From Lachnospiraceae bacterium (lineage in GTDB: Bacteria; Bacillota; Clostridia; Lachnospirales; Lachnospiraceae), in the NCBI GenBank assembly GCA_021153325.1, contig JAGKTQ010000003.1, forward strand, positions 1 to 64,000: a stretch of 64,000 bases of DNA, written 5' to 3'. The translations under genes were made by a program, and so were the position numbers. The notes beneath the pieces were generated by a model. It saw only the letters and a list, made by a program, of their open reading frames with translations, had not been told where the DNA came from and searched no databases. Below, piece after piece: positions 1-8,713 of the stretch (the stretch's first letter is position 1; each line of letters begins with the position of its first letter).

Positions 1-114
1 ATATAATTATGAATAATCATGGGATATTTATTTGAATAAAACTATTTCCCAAAATCAAATTGAAGAGAAAAGACAGAGTTGGGCTATTCTGTTGAGGATA
101 AATGGAGGTTGAAC

Positions 115-639
115 ATGAAGAAATTAGAAGAATACGTAAGAAGTATACCGGACTTTCCAGAAGAGGGGATCATTTTCAGAGATGTAACAAGTGTGTTACA
201 GGATGCGGAAGGTCTTCATCTTGCAATCGATACGATGCAGGATAAAATCAAAGATTTAGAGTATGATGTAGTAGTAGGACCAGAGTCAAGAGGATTTATT
301 TTTGGAACTCCGATCGCATATAATAACAAGAAACCATTCGTACTCATTCGTAAAAAAGGAAAACTTCCATGTGAGACCGTAGAAAAAGAATATGATCTGG
401 AGTATGGGACTGCAACGATAGAAATGCATAAAGATTCTATCAAACCGGGACAGAAAGTATTGATCGTTGATGATCTGATCGCTACAGGCGGAACAACAGA
501 AGCTATGATCAAATTAATCGAGTCTTTAGGTGGAGAAGTAGTTGGTGTTGTAGTTTTGATTGAGCTGGCAGGCTTAAAGGGAAGAGAAAAGATCAGTGGA
601 TATCGTTTAGAATCCGCAATCTGCTATGAAGGAAAATAA
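115..639 (+). CDS. apt: adenine phosphoribosyltransferase
   Basis: Converts adenine and PRPP to AMP and pyrophosphate in the cytoplasm (purine salvage). The 174-residue product has the usual family length and carries the PRPP-binding loop VLIVDDLIATGGT near residue 115, plus the VVGPESRGF segment near residue 56. The ATG at 115 is chosen because GGAGG lies 6 bases upstream (104-108); an in-frame TTG at 79 would add 12 residues but has no such site. It is followed after 58 bases by the stringent-response gene, a linkage seen in many Bacillota. In related genomes recJ often lies directly upstream, but here recJ sits about 36 kb away. Confidence 0.96.
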   Translation: MKKLEEYVRSIPDFPEEGIIFRDVTSVLQDAEGLHLAIDTMQDKIKDLEYDVVVGPESRGFIFGTPIAYNNKKPFVLIRKKGKLPCETVEKEYDLEYGTATIEMHKDSIKPGQKVLIVDDLIATGGTTEAMIKLIESLGGEVVGVVVLIELAGLKGREKISGYRLESAICYEGK

Positions 640-697
640 TTTGGGGAATGCATCTGTTGGGGAACATCAAGTGAAATAAAAGATAGTTGGTGAGATT

Positions 698-3001
698 ATG
701 GCAGAAGATAAAAATGGAGTCGTTATTGATGATGGAAGAATTGAAGCGATGCAGGAATTTTTGAGTCCGGAAGAGCTATTTCGGGACTTGATTGAACGCG
801 TTCATAAATACCATCCTTCCGACGAGGTCTCTTTAATTGAAAAAGCTTATCGGACAGCAAGCGAAGCGCATGCAGGACAAGTACGCAAGTCTGGGGAGCC
901 GTATATCATTCATCCGCTTTGTGTCGGTATTATCCTTGCGGATTTGGAAATGGATAAGGAAACTATCGTTGCAGGGCTTTTGCATGATGTACTGGAAGAT
1001 ACCATCATGACAGAAGAAGAGATGAAAGAGCAGTTTGGTGATGATGTTACTCTTTTGGTAGATGGTGTGACTAAATTGCAGCAGCTGCAGTTATCCGGTG
1101 ACAGCAATGATGACAAATCTTCGGATAGAATGGAAATGCAGGCAGAGAACTTAAGAAAAATGTTCCTTGCAATGGCAAAAGATATCCGTGTTATTTTGAT
1201 CAAGTTGGCTGATAGACTTCACAATATGCGTACCTTAAAATATAAATCGCCTGAAAGCCAGAAACGTATTGCAAAAGAGACATTGGAAATTTATTCTCCG
1301 ATTGCACAGCGTCTTGGTATTTCTAAAATTAAAGTAGAATTGGACGATTTGTCATTAAAATATTTAGAGCCGGAAGTATATTACGATCTGGTAGATAAAA
1401 TTGCAGTGCGTAAAAGTGTGCGAGAAGCCTATATTGCAGAAATTGCAAAGGAAGTTAGAGAACACATTGAAAATGCCGGAATTGAGGCAAAGGTCGACGG
1501 TCGTGTAAAACACTTTTTCAGTATTTATAAAAAGATGAAAAACCAAAACAAGACGATTGACCAGATTTATGACCTGTTTGCAGTGCGTATTATCGTAGAC
1601 ACCGTCAAGGATTGTTATGCAGCACTTGGTGTTATCCACGAAATGTACAAACCGATTCCGGGACGTTTTAAAGACTATATAGCCATGCCAAAGGCAAATA
1701 TGTACCAATCCCTTCATACGACAATTATTGGTACAAATGGGCAGCCTTTTGAAATTCAGATTCGTACTTATGAAATGCACAAAGCAGCAGAATACGGTAT
1801 TGCGGCACACTGGAAGTATAAAGAAGCTTCGGATGGAAAGAAAGTAGAAACCCAGGAAGAAGAGAAGCTTGTCTGGTTAAGACAGATTTTGGAATGGCAG
1901 CGGGATATGTCAGATAACCGGGAATTCATGAATCTTTTAAAGAGCGATTTGGATTTGTTCTCTGATAACGTGTACTGTTTCACACCAAGCGGCGATGTGA
2001 AAAATCTTCCTGCTGGAAGTACACCGATAGATTTTGCTTACAGCATTCATAGTGCGGTCGGCAATAAAATGATCGGTGCGAGAGTCAATGGAAAACTGGT
2101 GACTATTGATTATGAAATTAAAAATGGTGACCGGATTGAAATCTTGACTTCTCAAAATTCCAAAGGACCAAGCAGGGATTGGTTAAATATTGTAAAAAGC
2201 CCGCAGGCAAAAAGTAAGATTAACCAGTGGTTTAAAAATGAATTAAAGGAAGACAATATTGTCAAAGGAAAAGAGCTTCTTCTTGCTTATTGTAAGGCAA
2301 AGGTCATCAATACAGAAGAGGTTATGAAGCCGGAGTATAAAGAAGGCATTATGCAGAAATATGGTTTCCATGATTGGGAATCCGTTCTTGCAGCAGTGGG
2401 ACACGGTGGTCTGAAAGAAGGTCAGATCGTTAATAAAATGCAGGAAATGTACGACCGTGACCACAAAAAGAAAATGACAGATGCTGAAGTACTTGCAGCA
2501 GTAGCAGAAAACAGCAGTAAGCCGGTGGCGATCAAGTCAAAGAGTGGTATTGTTGTAAAAGGTATCCATGATGTGGCAGTTCGTTTTTCTAAATGCTGTT
2601 CTCCAGTTCCAGGCGATGAAATTGTTGGTTTCGTTACAAGAGGAAGAGGTATTTCCATTCACAGAACTGACTGTGTAAATGTGATCAATCTTCCAGAGAT
2701 AGAGAGAGCCCGTTTGATCGATGCAGAGTGGCAGGGCGGTGCAGAAAATATTGGTGGAGAAAAATATTTTGCAGAGATCAGGATTTATGCAAACAATAGA
2801 AATGGACTTCTTGCAGATATTTCTAAAGCCCTTACCGAGAGAAATATTGATATTATTTCCATGAATACAAGAACGAGCAAGCAGGGACTTGCAACGATGG
2901 AAACTTCTTTTGAAATAGGCAGCAGAGAAGAATTAATCCGTGTAATCGATAAAATCAGAACGATTGAAAGTGTAATTGATATTGAAAGGACGACAGGCTG
3001 A
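698..3001 (+). CDS. relA: bifunctional (p)ppGpp synthetase/hydrolase RelA/SpoT
   Basis: Makes and degrades the alarmone (p)ppGpp in response to starvation. The 767-residue protein has the full long-RSH order: HD hydrolase domain (H96-D97 in LLHDVLEDT), synthetase domain around 240-360 (RVKHFFSIYKKMK, DLFAVRIIV, YQSLHTTIIG), TGS domain around 400-460 (VYCFTPSGDVKNLPAGST), the Cys-containing region (FSKCCSPVPGD), and an ACT domain from about 690. Both catalytic halves look intact, so it is predicted to be bifunctional like other single RSH enzymes of Bacillota. The stop codon overlaps the next start (TG-ATG at 2999-3003), implying translational coupling. Confidence 0.96.
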   Translation: MAEDKNGVVIDDGRIEAMQEFLSPEELFRDLIERVHKYHPSDEVSLIEKAYRTASEAHAGQVRKSGEPYIIHPLCVGIILADLEMDKETIVAGLLHDVLEDTIMTEEEMKEQFGDDVTLLVDGVTKLQQLQLSGDSNDDKSSDRMEMQAENLRKMFLAMAKDIRVILIKLADRLHNMRTLKYKSPESQKRIAKETLEIYSPIAQRLGISKIKVELDDLSLKYLEPEVYYDLVDKIAVRKSVREAYIAEIAKEVREHIENAGIEAKVDGRVKHFFSIYKKMKNQNKTIDQIYDLFAVRIIVDTVKDCYAALGVIHEMYKPIPGRFKDYIAMPKANMYQSLHTTIIGTNGQPFEIQIRTYEMHKAAEYGIAAHWKYKEASDGKKVETQEEEKLVWLRQILEWQRDMSDNREFMNLLKSDLDLFSDNVYCFTPSGDVKNLPAGSTPIDFAYSIHSAVGNKMIGARVNGKLVTIDYEIKNGDRIEILTSQNSKGPSRDWLNIVKSPQAKSKINQWFKNELKEDNIVKGKELLLAYCKAKVINTEEVMKPEYKEGIMQKYGFHDWESVLAAVGHGGLKEGQIVNKMQEMYDRDHKKKMTDAEVLAAVAENSSKPVAIKSKSGIVVKGIHDVAVRFSKCCSPVPGDEIVGFVTRGRGISIHRTDCVNVINLPEIERARLIDAEWQGGAENIGGEKYFAEIRIYANNRNGLLADISKALTERNIDIISMNTRTSKQGLATMETSFEIGSREELIRVIDKIRTIESVIDIERTTG

Positions 3002-3633
3002 TGCAGAATTTGAAAATAGGTCGTATTGTGTTAGGTATGTGCCAGACAAACTGTTATTTTGTATATAAAGAAGGAGAAAAGCAGGTAATCGTTTTTGACC
3101 CTGCTGACAAAGGTGATTATCTTTATGAAAAGCTGACAGAAAATGGCTTTGAAATAGCAGGAATCCTGCTGACACATGGACACTTTGACCATATACTTGG
3201 AGTCACAAAGCTAAAGGAGTTAAGTGGTGCAAAAGTGTATGCTTATGAGGCGGAAAGAGTCCTTTGTGAGGATGCTTATGTAAATGTTTCTGCCCAGACA
3301 GGCAGAAGCTGTACTATTGAAGTAGATGAGTACGTGAAGGATGGGCAGGAAATTACATTGGCAGACATGACATGTAAAGTGCTTGCCACACCGGGACATA
3401 CGATTGGAAGCTGCTGCTATTATTTTGAAGAAGAAAAGCTTTTGATCAGTGGAGATACTCTATTTTTAGAGTCAGTAGGAAGAACGGATTTACCGACTGG
3501 AAGTATGGCAAAGCTGAATCGTTCTATTAAAGAAAAGTTAGCCGTATTGCCGGAGGATGTTAAAGTTTATCCGGGTCATGGTGACAGTACATCAATCGGA
3601 TATGAAATGCAGTATAATCCGTTTTGTCAGTAA
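3001..3633 (+). CDS. MBL-fold metallo-hydrolase, glyoxalase II-like
   Basis: A 210-residue cytoplasmic metallo-beta-lactamase-fold hydrolase. The metal-binding signature THGHFDH is at residues 58-64 and further ligands lie in TPGHTIGS, SGDTLF and YPGHG, so both zinc sites appear present. The length fits the short glyoxalase-II-like (YcbL-type) branch, which lacks the full C-terminal substrate domain of true glyoxalase II; the physiological thioester or other substrate is therefore not known. It starts one base inside the relA stop codon, and the following hemZ begins just after its own stop, so it belongs to the apt-relA-hemZ transcription unit. Confidence 0.88.
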   Translation: MQNLKIGRIVLGMCQTNCYFVYKEGEKQVIVFDPADKGDYLYEKLTENGFEIAGILLTHGHFDHILGVTKLKELSGAKVYAYEAERVLCEDAYVNVSAQTGRSCTIEVDEYVKDGQEITLADMTCKVLATPGHTIGSCCYYFEEEKLLISGDTLFLESVGRTDLPTGSMAKLNRSIKEKLAVLPEDVKVYPGHGDSTSIGYEMQYNPFCQ

Positions 3634-3644
3634 TGGAGAGAAAT

Positions 3645-5099
3645 ATGTTAGTAGTAAAATTAAATGAAATGCAGTTTGAATATGATATACATTCTCTTAT
3701 AAAAGCCTTTTATCCGGGCGTAGAGGTAAAAGTGCTGGAAAAAACGACGGAGAAACAGTCAGAGGAAGGAATGCCGGAATTTGAAATTGATTTTCAAAGC
3801 ACCAGCATTTCTTTTTACATAATAGAAAAGCAGGAAAGAAAGTATGAAAGACAGGTCATATTAAAACAGCCGGATAGTAGACCGGATGTGAAAAATGATT
3901 TAAAACAGCTGATTTATGAAAGTCTGTCTGAATATTTAGGAAGACAGCTTCCATGGGGAACGTTGACTGGAATCCGTCCGACCAAAATCCCTATGACACT
4001 TCTGGAAGAAGGTAAGCCAGAGGAAGAGATTTTGCAGTATATGAAGGATGTATATAAAATCAGTGATGAAAAAGGAAATCTCAGCTTGGAAATTGCAAAG
4101 CGGGAGAAGGCATTGCTGTCGAAGCTTCATTATAGAGATGGTTATAGCCTTTATATCGGTATTCCATTTTGTCCAACGACCTGTTTGTATTGTTCCTTTA
4201 CGTCTTATCCGATCTGTGTGTGGAAGGATAGGATGGATGAATATTTGACCGCTCTGGAAAAGGAAATGGAAGCTACGGCTGAAATTATGGAAGGAAAAAT
4301 ATTGGATACAGTCTATATTGGCGGTGGCACACCTACGACCTTGCAGGCGGAAGAACTGGACAGACTGCTGACGAAGATAAAGGCTACCTTTGCTCTTTCA
4401 AACATAACAGAATTTACCGTAGAGGCAGGAAGAGCTGACAGTATCACAAAAGAGAAACTGGAAGTTTTATATAAACATGGAATCACACGTATTTCCGTCA
4501 ATCCTCAGACAATGAACGAAGAGACCTTAAAACTGATTGGCAGACAGGCAACGGCTGCACAGACGGTTGAAACGTTTAAAATGGCACGAGAAATGGGATT
4601 TGACAATATCAATATGGATATCATTCTCGGACTTCCAGGTGAAACGAAAGAAGATGTCACTTATACAATAGAAAAGATCAAAGAATTGCGACCAGACAGT
4701 TTGACAGTTCATTCGCTTGCCATCAAACGGGCATCCAAGTTAAGTCAGTGGATTGAAAAAAATGGCATTACCGCTTTGAATAATACGGATGAAACGATGG
4801 AAATTGCAGCGGATGGTGCAAAGGAAATGGATATGAAACCATACTATCTCTATCGCCAGAAAAATATGTCGGGTAACTTTGAGAACGTAGGCTATGCACA
4901 AGAGGGCAAGTTTGGAATCTATAATATTCTTATTATGGAAGAACTCCAGTCCATCATGGCACTTGGTGCCGGAAGTATTACGAAGAGAGTGTATGAGGAT
5001 GGAAGGATTGAGCGTTGCGATAATGTGAAGGATGTGTCTCTTTATATAGAAAAAATCGATGAAATGATTGAGAGAAAACGAAAACTTTTTTCTGAATAA
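3645..5099 (+). CDS. hemZ: HemZ-family radical SAM coproporphyrinogen dehydrogenase-like protein
   Basis: Radical SAM protein of the oxygen-independent coproporphyrinogen III oxidase superfamily (HemZ branch). The CPTTCLYC motif (CX3CX2C) near residue 173 binds the 4Fe-4S cluster and is followed by IGGGTPT, typical of HemN-like enzymes. An N-terminal extension of about 160 residues precedes the radical SAM barrel, as in HemZ. The ATG at 3645 has GGAGAG close upstream; an ATG at 3633, overlapping the previous stop, and a TTG at 3624 are alternatives. No other haem genes are in the window, so the true substrate in this organism is uncertain; HemN-like proteins can also be haem chaperones or methylases. 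Confidence 0.85.
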   Translation: MLVVKLNEMQFEYDIHSLIKAFYPGVEVKVLEKTTEKQSEEGMPEFEIDFQSTSISFYIIEKQERKYERQVILKQPDSRPDVKNDLKQLIYESLSEYLGRQLPWGTLTGIRPTKIPMTLLEEGKPEEEILQYMKDVYKISDEKGNLSLEIAKREKALLSKLHYRDGYSLYIGIPFCPTTCLYCSFTSYPICVWKDRMDEYLTALEKEMEATAEIMEGKILDTVYIGGGTPTTLQAEELDRLLTKIKATFALSNITEFTVEAGRADSITKEKLEVLYKHGITRISVNPQTMNEETLKLIGRQATAAQTVETFKMAREMGFDNINMDIILGLPGETKEDVTYTIEKIKELRPDSLTVHSLAIKRASKLSQWIEKNGITALNNTDETMEIAADGAKEMDMKPYYLYRQKNMSGNFENVGYAQEGKFGIYNILIMEELQSIMALGAGSITKRVYEDGRIERCDNVKDVSLYIEKIDEMIERKRKLFSE

Positions 5100-5108
5100 G
5101 GGTGGACT

Positions 5109-5203
5109 TTGTTTTCTGAAATAGTACATAAAAATGGAACATACTCGCAGCAGCGGGCGTAGCAGGATTTGTGTTTTATTCAAAGAAGAAAAAGAGTGAA
5201 TAA
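5109..5203 (+). pseudogene. possible frameshifted small membrane peptide
   Basis: Ten bases after hemZ, an AGGGTGG sequence precedes a TTG at 5109 whose frame reads LFSEIVHKNGT and then soon stops. In the -1 frame, codons from 5141 to the TAA at 5201-5203 read ILAAAGVAGFVFYSKKKKSE, a convincing transmembrane segment with a positively charged tail, but with no start codon and a stop just upstream (TAA at 5129). Joining the two frames at about 5141 would give a 31-residue single-span peptide. This could be a gene broken by a one-base deletion, or chance. It lies just upstream of the 5219 terminator. Function unknown. Confidence 0.3.
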
Positions 5204-5218
5204 GTAACTAGATAGTAG

Positions 5219-5250
5219 AAGGGTGATGGCGTTGTTCATCACCCTTTTTT
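5219..5250 (+). terminator. intrinsic terminator after the apt-relA-hemZ unit
   Basis: Perfect 8-bp stem GGGTGATG/CATCACCC (5221-5228 and 5237-5244), extendable by flanking A-T pairs, with an 8-base loop, followed directly by six T residues. Confidence 0.9.
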
Positions 5251-5340
5251 ATAGTCAATTATCAAAAGTGGTGTAGACGCACTGAGTAATATTAATATTT
5301 CAGAAACATTTCGTAAAACTTTTTAAAACAATGTTTTTTA

Positions 5341-5356
5341 ATAATGTCATTATAAT
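5341..5356 (+). promoter_or_regulatory. possible promoter/operator upstream of the accessory locus
   Basis: A consensus -10 box TATAAT is at 5351-5356, 24 bases before the start of the next gene. It overlaps a small palindrome ATAATG-T-CATTAT (5341-5353) that could be an operator. No good -35 box is present at 16-18 bases, which hints at an activator-dependent promoter. The rest of the 5251-5379 gap is AT-rich with nothing else recognised. Confidence 0.4.
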
Positions 5357-5379
5357 CAAAAAGGAAAGAGATAAATACA

Positions 5380-5745
5380 ATGGATAATAATTCACAGAAC
5401 TTTATAGTAGAGAAAATTCGTACGCAGTACATGGAAAAGGAAAGTACAGAGCTGGATGCATTGCGTGAGCTGGATGCAAAGGTAAAGAGACCGGCAAATG
5501 TATTTGCTTATGTGTTTGGTAGTATTAGCGCCATTATTATGGGAAGCGGTATGAGCCTTGTGATGACGGACATCGGAGAGAATCTTGGAATGGCAAATGC
5601 GATGATTCCCGGCATTATCATAGGTGTTATTGGTATGTTGATGGTTATTATCAATTATCCAATTTATAAGAAATTTCTCGGCTCACGTCGTAAGAAATAT
5701 GCAGACAAGATTATTACTCTCAGTAACAAAATTATGAAAGGTTAA
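5380..5745 (+). CDS. small two-TM membrane protein, paralogue of the 8714 gene
   Basis: Unrecognised 121-residue protein. A charged N-terminal half (residues 1-45) leads into two predicted membrane helices at about 47-66 and 76-96, followed by a basic tail. The core pattern GSGMSLVMTDIG...GIIIGVIGMLMVIINYPIYK closely resembles the 133-residue protein encoded at 8714, so the two are paralogues flanking the two-component genes. Similar short clostridial proteins are sometimes labelled dihydropteridine reductase in databases, but nothing here resembles an enzyme. The ATG follows a weak AGGAAAGAG site. Role in the locus is not known; a membrane partner of the sensor kinase is one possibility. Confidence 0.75.
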   Translation: MDNNSQNFIVEKIRTQYMEKESTELDALRELDAKVKRPANVFAYVFGSISAIIMGSGMSLVMTDIGENLGMANAMIPGIIIGVIGMLMVIINYPIYKKFLGSRRKKYADKIITLSNKIMKG

Positions 5746-5757
5746 AGGTGAATTGTG

Positions 5758-6015
5758 ATGACAGATTTTTTTAAGAAGGCATTTCAGGACATGAAGGAAA
5801 GTGCAAAGGCACAACATCAGGTTGACAAAGCGAATTTTGCAGCAGTTAAGGCTGAATCTAAGGCAAACTTTGAAGAGGCTAAGGCAATGGGTAATCCGGA
5901 AAGACATAAGGCAAAGATGCAGGAAGAACGAGAAGAAAAGATTGCTGAGGCAAAAAAACGGCAAGAAGAAGCGCAGGCTAGAATGGATGCTTTGGAAGGA
6001 AATGAGGAAATATAA
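5758..6015 (+). CDS. small charged coiled-coil protein
   Basis: Unrecognised 85-residue cytoplasmic protein. It is almost entirely Ala/Lys/Glu/Gln-rich helix (for example AEAKKRQEEAQARMDALEG near the C terminus), with no signal peptide or membrane segment. The ATG at 5758 directly follows an in-frame GTG at 5755, and either could start the protein; AAAGGTG lies upstream. It follows the two-TM gene by 12 bases and precedes the response regulator, so it is probably co-transcribed with the former. Such short helical proteins accompany membrane small-protein genes in several clostridia, but no function can be assigned. Confidence 0.7.
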   Translation: MTDFFKKAFQDMKESAKAQHQVDKANFAAVKAESKANFEEAKAMGNPERHKAKMQEEREEKIAEAKKRQEEAQARMDALEGNEEI

Positions 6016-6023
6016 ACAAAACT

Positions 6024-6051
6024 TTAACATTTGGATGTTATGATATAAAAT
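6024..6051 (+). promoter_or_regulatory. putative promoter with palindromic operator before the response regulator
   Basis: TTAACA (6024-6029), a 16-base spacer and TAAAAT (6046-6051) form a reasonable sigma-A promoter 28 bases before the regulator start. A perfect inverted repeat TAACAT-N4-ATGTTA (6025-6040) covers the -35 element and is a good candidate binding site, perhaps for autoregulation. Confidence 0.5.
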
Positions 6052-6079
6052 GAAAAAAATGTATGCGGAGGTTAAATAG

Positions 6080-6751
6080 ATGTTCAAGATATTAGTTGTG
6101 GAAGATGATAAGGAGTTAAACAGAACAGTATGCTCCTTTTTAAATCGTAGTGGATATGAAGCTATAGGGTGTCTAAATGCCCCAGAAGCCTATGATGAAC
6201 TTTCAGCCAATATGTTTGATCTGATTGTATCCGATATTATGATGCCGGGTGTGGATGGCTTTGAATTTGCACAAAATGTTCGTGAACTTAATGAGGATAT
6301 TCCAATCCTATTTATGACTGCGCGTGATGATATTGCATCAAAGCAAAGAGGATTCCGTATTGGTGTAGATGATTACATGGTTAAGCCGATTGATTTGGAT
6401 GAACTGTTCTTGCGTATTGGCGCACTTCTCCGTAGGGCGAAGATTGCAGCTAACAGAAAGCTGGAGATTGGCGGTTTTATGATGGATGCAGATGAACATA
6501 CTGCTTATTTGAATGAGGAAGAAATACCAATGACGAATCGGGCGTTCAGTATTCTCTACAAATTGTTGTCTTATCCTAAAAAGACATTTACAAGGACACA
6601 GCTTATGGATGAGTTTTGGGATAGCGACACGGACACAGCACCAAGAGCTGTTGATGTATATATGACAAAACTCCGTTCCAAACTTGCAGATTGCGATTCT
6701 TTTGAAATCGTGACAGTTCATGGGCTTGGCTATCAGGCGGTGTTAAAATGA
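6080..6751 (+). CDS. OmpR/PhoB-family response regulator
   Basis: Two-component DNA-binding regulator of 223 residues. The receiver domain (about 1-120) has the acidic pair D9-D10, phosphoacceptor D52 in LIVSDIMMPG, T80 and K102 (VKPID), so phosphorylation chemistry is intact. A winged-helix Trans_reg_C domain follows (about 130-222), ending with the usual TVHGLGYQ segment. The ATG is preceded by GCGGAGG. The gene overlaps the kinase start by four bases (ATGA at 6748), showing tight coupling. The likely targets are the promoters in this locus, where a palindrome overlaps its own -35 box; the signal is unknown. Confidence 0.93.
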   Translation: MFKILVVEDDKELNRTVCSFLNRSGYEAIGCLNAPEAYDELSANMFDLIVSDIMMPGVDGFEFAQNVRELNEDIPILFMTARDDIASKQRGFRIGVDDYMVKPIDLDELFLRIGALLRRAKIAANRKLEIGGFMMDADEHTAYLNEEEIPMTNRAFSILYKLLSYPKKTFTRTQLMDEFWDSDTDTAPRAVDVYMTKLRSKLADCDSFEIVTVHGLGYQAVLK

Positions 6752-7821
6752 AAGCGGAAAAGTACATAAAGAAAATGATGGAATGGTTATATCGTTATTT
6801 TACCTTTTTTATAATTGTGGCGGCTGCAATCACATGTTGTACGATGTTGTTTGTTTCAACGTTAATGAAAACATTGAGTATCACGCTTACGGATGAACAC
6901 CTGAATGCAGCGGCGTTGTTGACTTTTGGAAATGAAATACTTATTAGCTTGGTTTTTACAATAATTGATATGATTCGCAGAAAAATTACGGTTGAGCGTC
7001 CGATGAAGCGGATTACCGATGCTGCAGAGAGAATTATGCAGGGAGATTTTTCTGTTAGAATAGAATCGCAAAGTACATTTGGAACAGATGGTACATTTAA
7101 CAGGATTATTGACTGCTTAAATAGAATGACAGAAGAGCTTGGAAGTGTCGAAACTCTACGCACTGATTTTATTGCAAATGTTTCTCATGAGATGAAAACA
7201 CCTCTTGCAGTCATGCAAAATTATGGAACACTATTGCAGTCTCCTGAATTGTCCGATGAAAAGCGGATAGAATATGCTAGGGGGATAACAGATGGTTCTA
7301 GGCGTCTTGCTGATATGATGACCAATATCCTGAAATTAAATCGACTTGAAAATCAGCAAATTTATCCGCAGACTATTGAATTTGACCTTGGTGAACAGTT
7401 ATGTGAATGCCTTTTGCAATATGAAAATGTGTGGGAAAAGGCGAAGATTGAGATTGATACCGATATTGCAGAAAATGTAATAGTAAAGGCTGATGCAGAA
7501 TTGCTCAGTTTGGTTTGGAATAATTTATTTTCTAATGCGTTTAAATTTACGGAATCCGGCGGAACAGTTTCAGTCACACTTTCTGCAACAGAACACCATG
7601 CTATTGTAAAAGTAAAAGACACCGGTTGCGGTATGTCACCAGAGATAGGTGCACATATTTTCGAAAAATTTTATCAGGGTGATACTTCGCATTCTGTGCA
7701 AGGGAATGGTCTTGGTTTGGCACTTGTTAAAAAAGTAGTAGACATTATGCAGGGAGAGATCAGAGTAGAAAGTACAATCGGTAAAGGAACTACTTTTACT
7801 GTCAGAATACGGAGGTCTTGA
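6748..7821 (+). CDS. sensor histidine kinase
   Basis: Membrane-bound kinase of 357 residues, partner of the overlapping response regulator. Two N-terminal membrane segments (about 17-40 and 56-76) flank only a very short extracytoplasmic loop, so it probably senses within the membrane or through a partner protein. A HAMP-like linker follows (about 80-130). The DHp motif NVSHEMKTPLAVM carries H147; the N box (WNNLFSNAFKFT), the G1 box (VKDTGCGMSP) and the G2 box (GNGLGLALVKK) of the ATPase domain are all intact. The lack of a sensor domain makes the adjacent small membrane proteins candidate signal inputs. Confidence 0.93.
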   Translation: MKAEKYIKKMMEWLYRYFTFFIIVAAAITCCTMLFVSTLMKTLSITLTDEHLNAAALLTFGNEILISLVFTIIDMIRRKITVERPMKRITDAAERIMQGDFSVRIESQSTFGTDGTFNRIIDCLNRMTEELGSVETLRTDFIANVSHEMKTPLAVMQNYGTLLQSPELSDEKRIEYARGITDGSRRLADMMTNILKLNRLENQQIYPQTIEFDLGEQLCECLLQYENVWEKAKIEIDTDIAENVIVKADAELLSLVWNNLFSNAFKFTESGGTVSVTLSATEHHAIVKVKDTGCGMSPEIGAHIFEKFYQGDTSHSVQGNGLGLALVKKVVDIMQGEIRVESTIGKGTTFTVRIRRS

Positions 7822-7822
7822 T

Positions 7823-8707
7823 ATGGACTTAAAGAAAATCGGGAAACATATTATTTTTCCGCATATTGCAATTATGCTCGTATTGTTTCCGGTCGCTATT
7901 GTATTTCTTGTGTATTCCATGATATTTGTAGGAACGGAATCGATTGTCGCATACATATCCTATGTTCTTGCATTTTACACATTAACTATATGGTGTTTCA
8001 AAATACCGAAGCTGATTCGTTTTTTCAAAACTTTTAAAGCTGAAAATAAATACGCAAGATTATGGCAGGACGATACAAGGCTCCGGGTAAATATCTCGCT
8101 GTATGGTTCTCTTATGTTCAATACCGCATATGCCGTACTTCAACTTGGACTAGGGTTTTGGCACGCATCGTTCTGGTACTATTCAATGGCGGGATATTAT
8201 ATATCTCTTGCGATTATGAGATTTTTCTTGGTACGGCACACAAGTAGGCATAAACCCGGAGAAAAGATGCAGGAGGAGCTTAGGAAATATCGTAATTGTG
8301 GTATCATATTTCTTATGATGAACCTGACATTATCGGTAATGGTCTTTTTTATGGTTTATTGGAACAGAACATTCAGACATCATGAGATTACTACTATTGC
8401 AATGGCTGCATATACCTTTACATCATTTACGTTGGCGATTATAAATGTTGTGAGGTATCGTAAATATAACAGCCCTGTTTTTTCCGCGTCTAAAGTGATT
8501 AGTCTTGCTGCAGCCTGTGTATCCATGCTGACGCTGGAGTCTACCATGCTGACGACATTTGATGATGGAACGATGGATATTTTAAGCAGAAGGATCTTGC
8601 TTGCAGCAAGTGGTGGGGTTGTATCTGTATTTATTGTGGCAATGGCTATTTATATGATTGTACAGAGCGGTAAGAAAATGAAACGATTAAAAAATGGAGA
8701 GGAGTAA
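7823..8707 (+). CDS. polytopic membrane protein of unknown function
   Basis: 294 residues, starting one base after the kinase stop, with GGAGG upstream. About seven hydrophobic helices are visible: near residues 10-34, 38-58, 90-112, 113-135, 155-176, 187-208 and 248-280. There are no recognised catalytic motifs, and the ends are basic and cytoplasmic. It is not identified. The tight placement after the sensor kinase suggests it is controlled by, or signals to, the two-component system; it could be a transporter-like sensor or a resistance membrane protein. Confidence 0.75.
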   Translation: MDLKKIGKHIIFPHIAIMLVLFPVAIVFLVYSMIFVGTESIVAYISYVLAFYTLTIWCFKIPKLIRFFKTFKAENKYARLWQDDTRLRVNISLYGSLMFNTAYAVLQLGLGFWHASFWYYSMAGYYISLAIMRFFLVRHTSRHKPGEKMQEELRKYRNCGIIFLMMNLTLSVMVFFMVYWNRTFRHHEITTIAMAAYTFTSFTLAIINVVRYRKYNSPVFSASKVISLAAACVSMLTLESTMLTTFDDGTMDILSRRILLAASGGVVSVFIVAMAIYMIVQSGKKMKRLKNGEE

Positions 8708-8713
8708 GAGAAG

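Noticed and set aside
1..114. 3' end of recJ or another gene before apt
   Set aside because: No open frame with recognisable sequence reaches position 1; only AT-rich bases and the apt ribosome site were seen.
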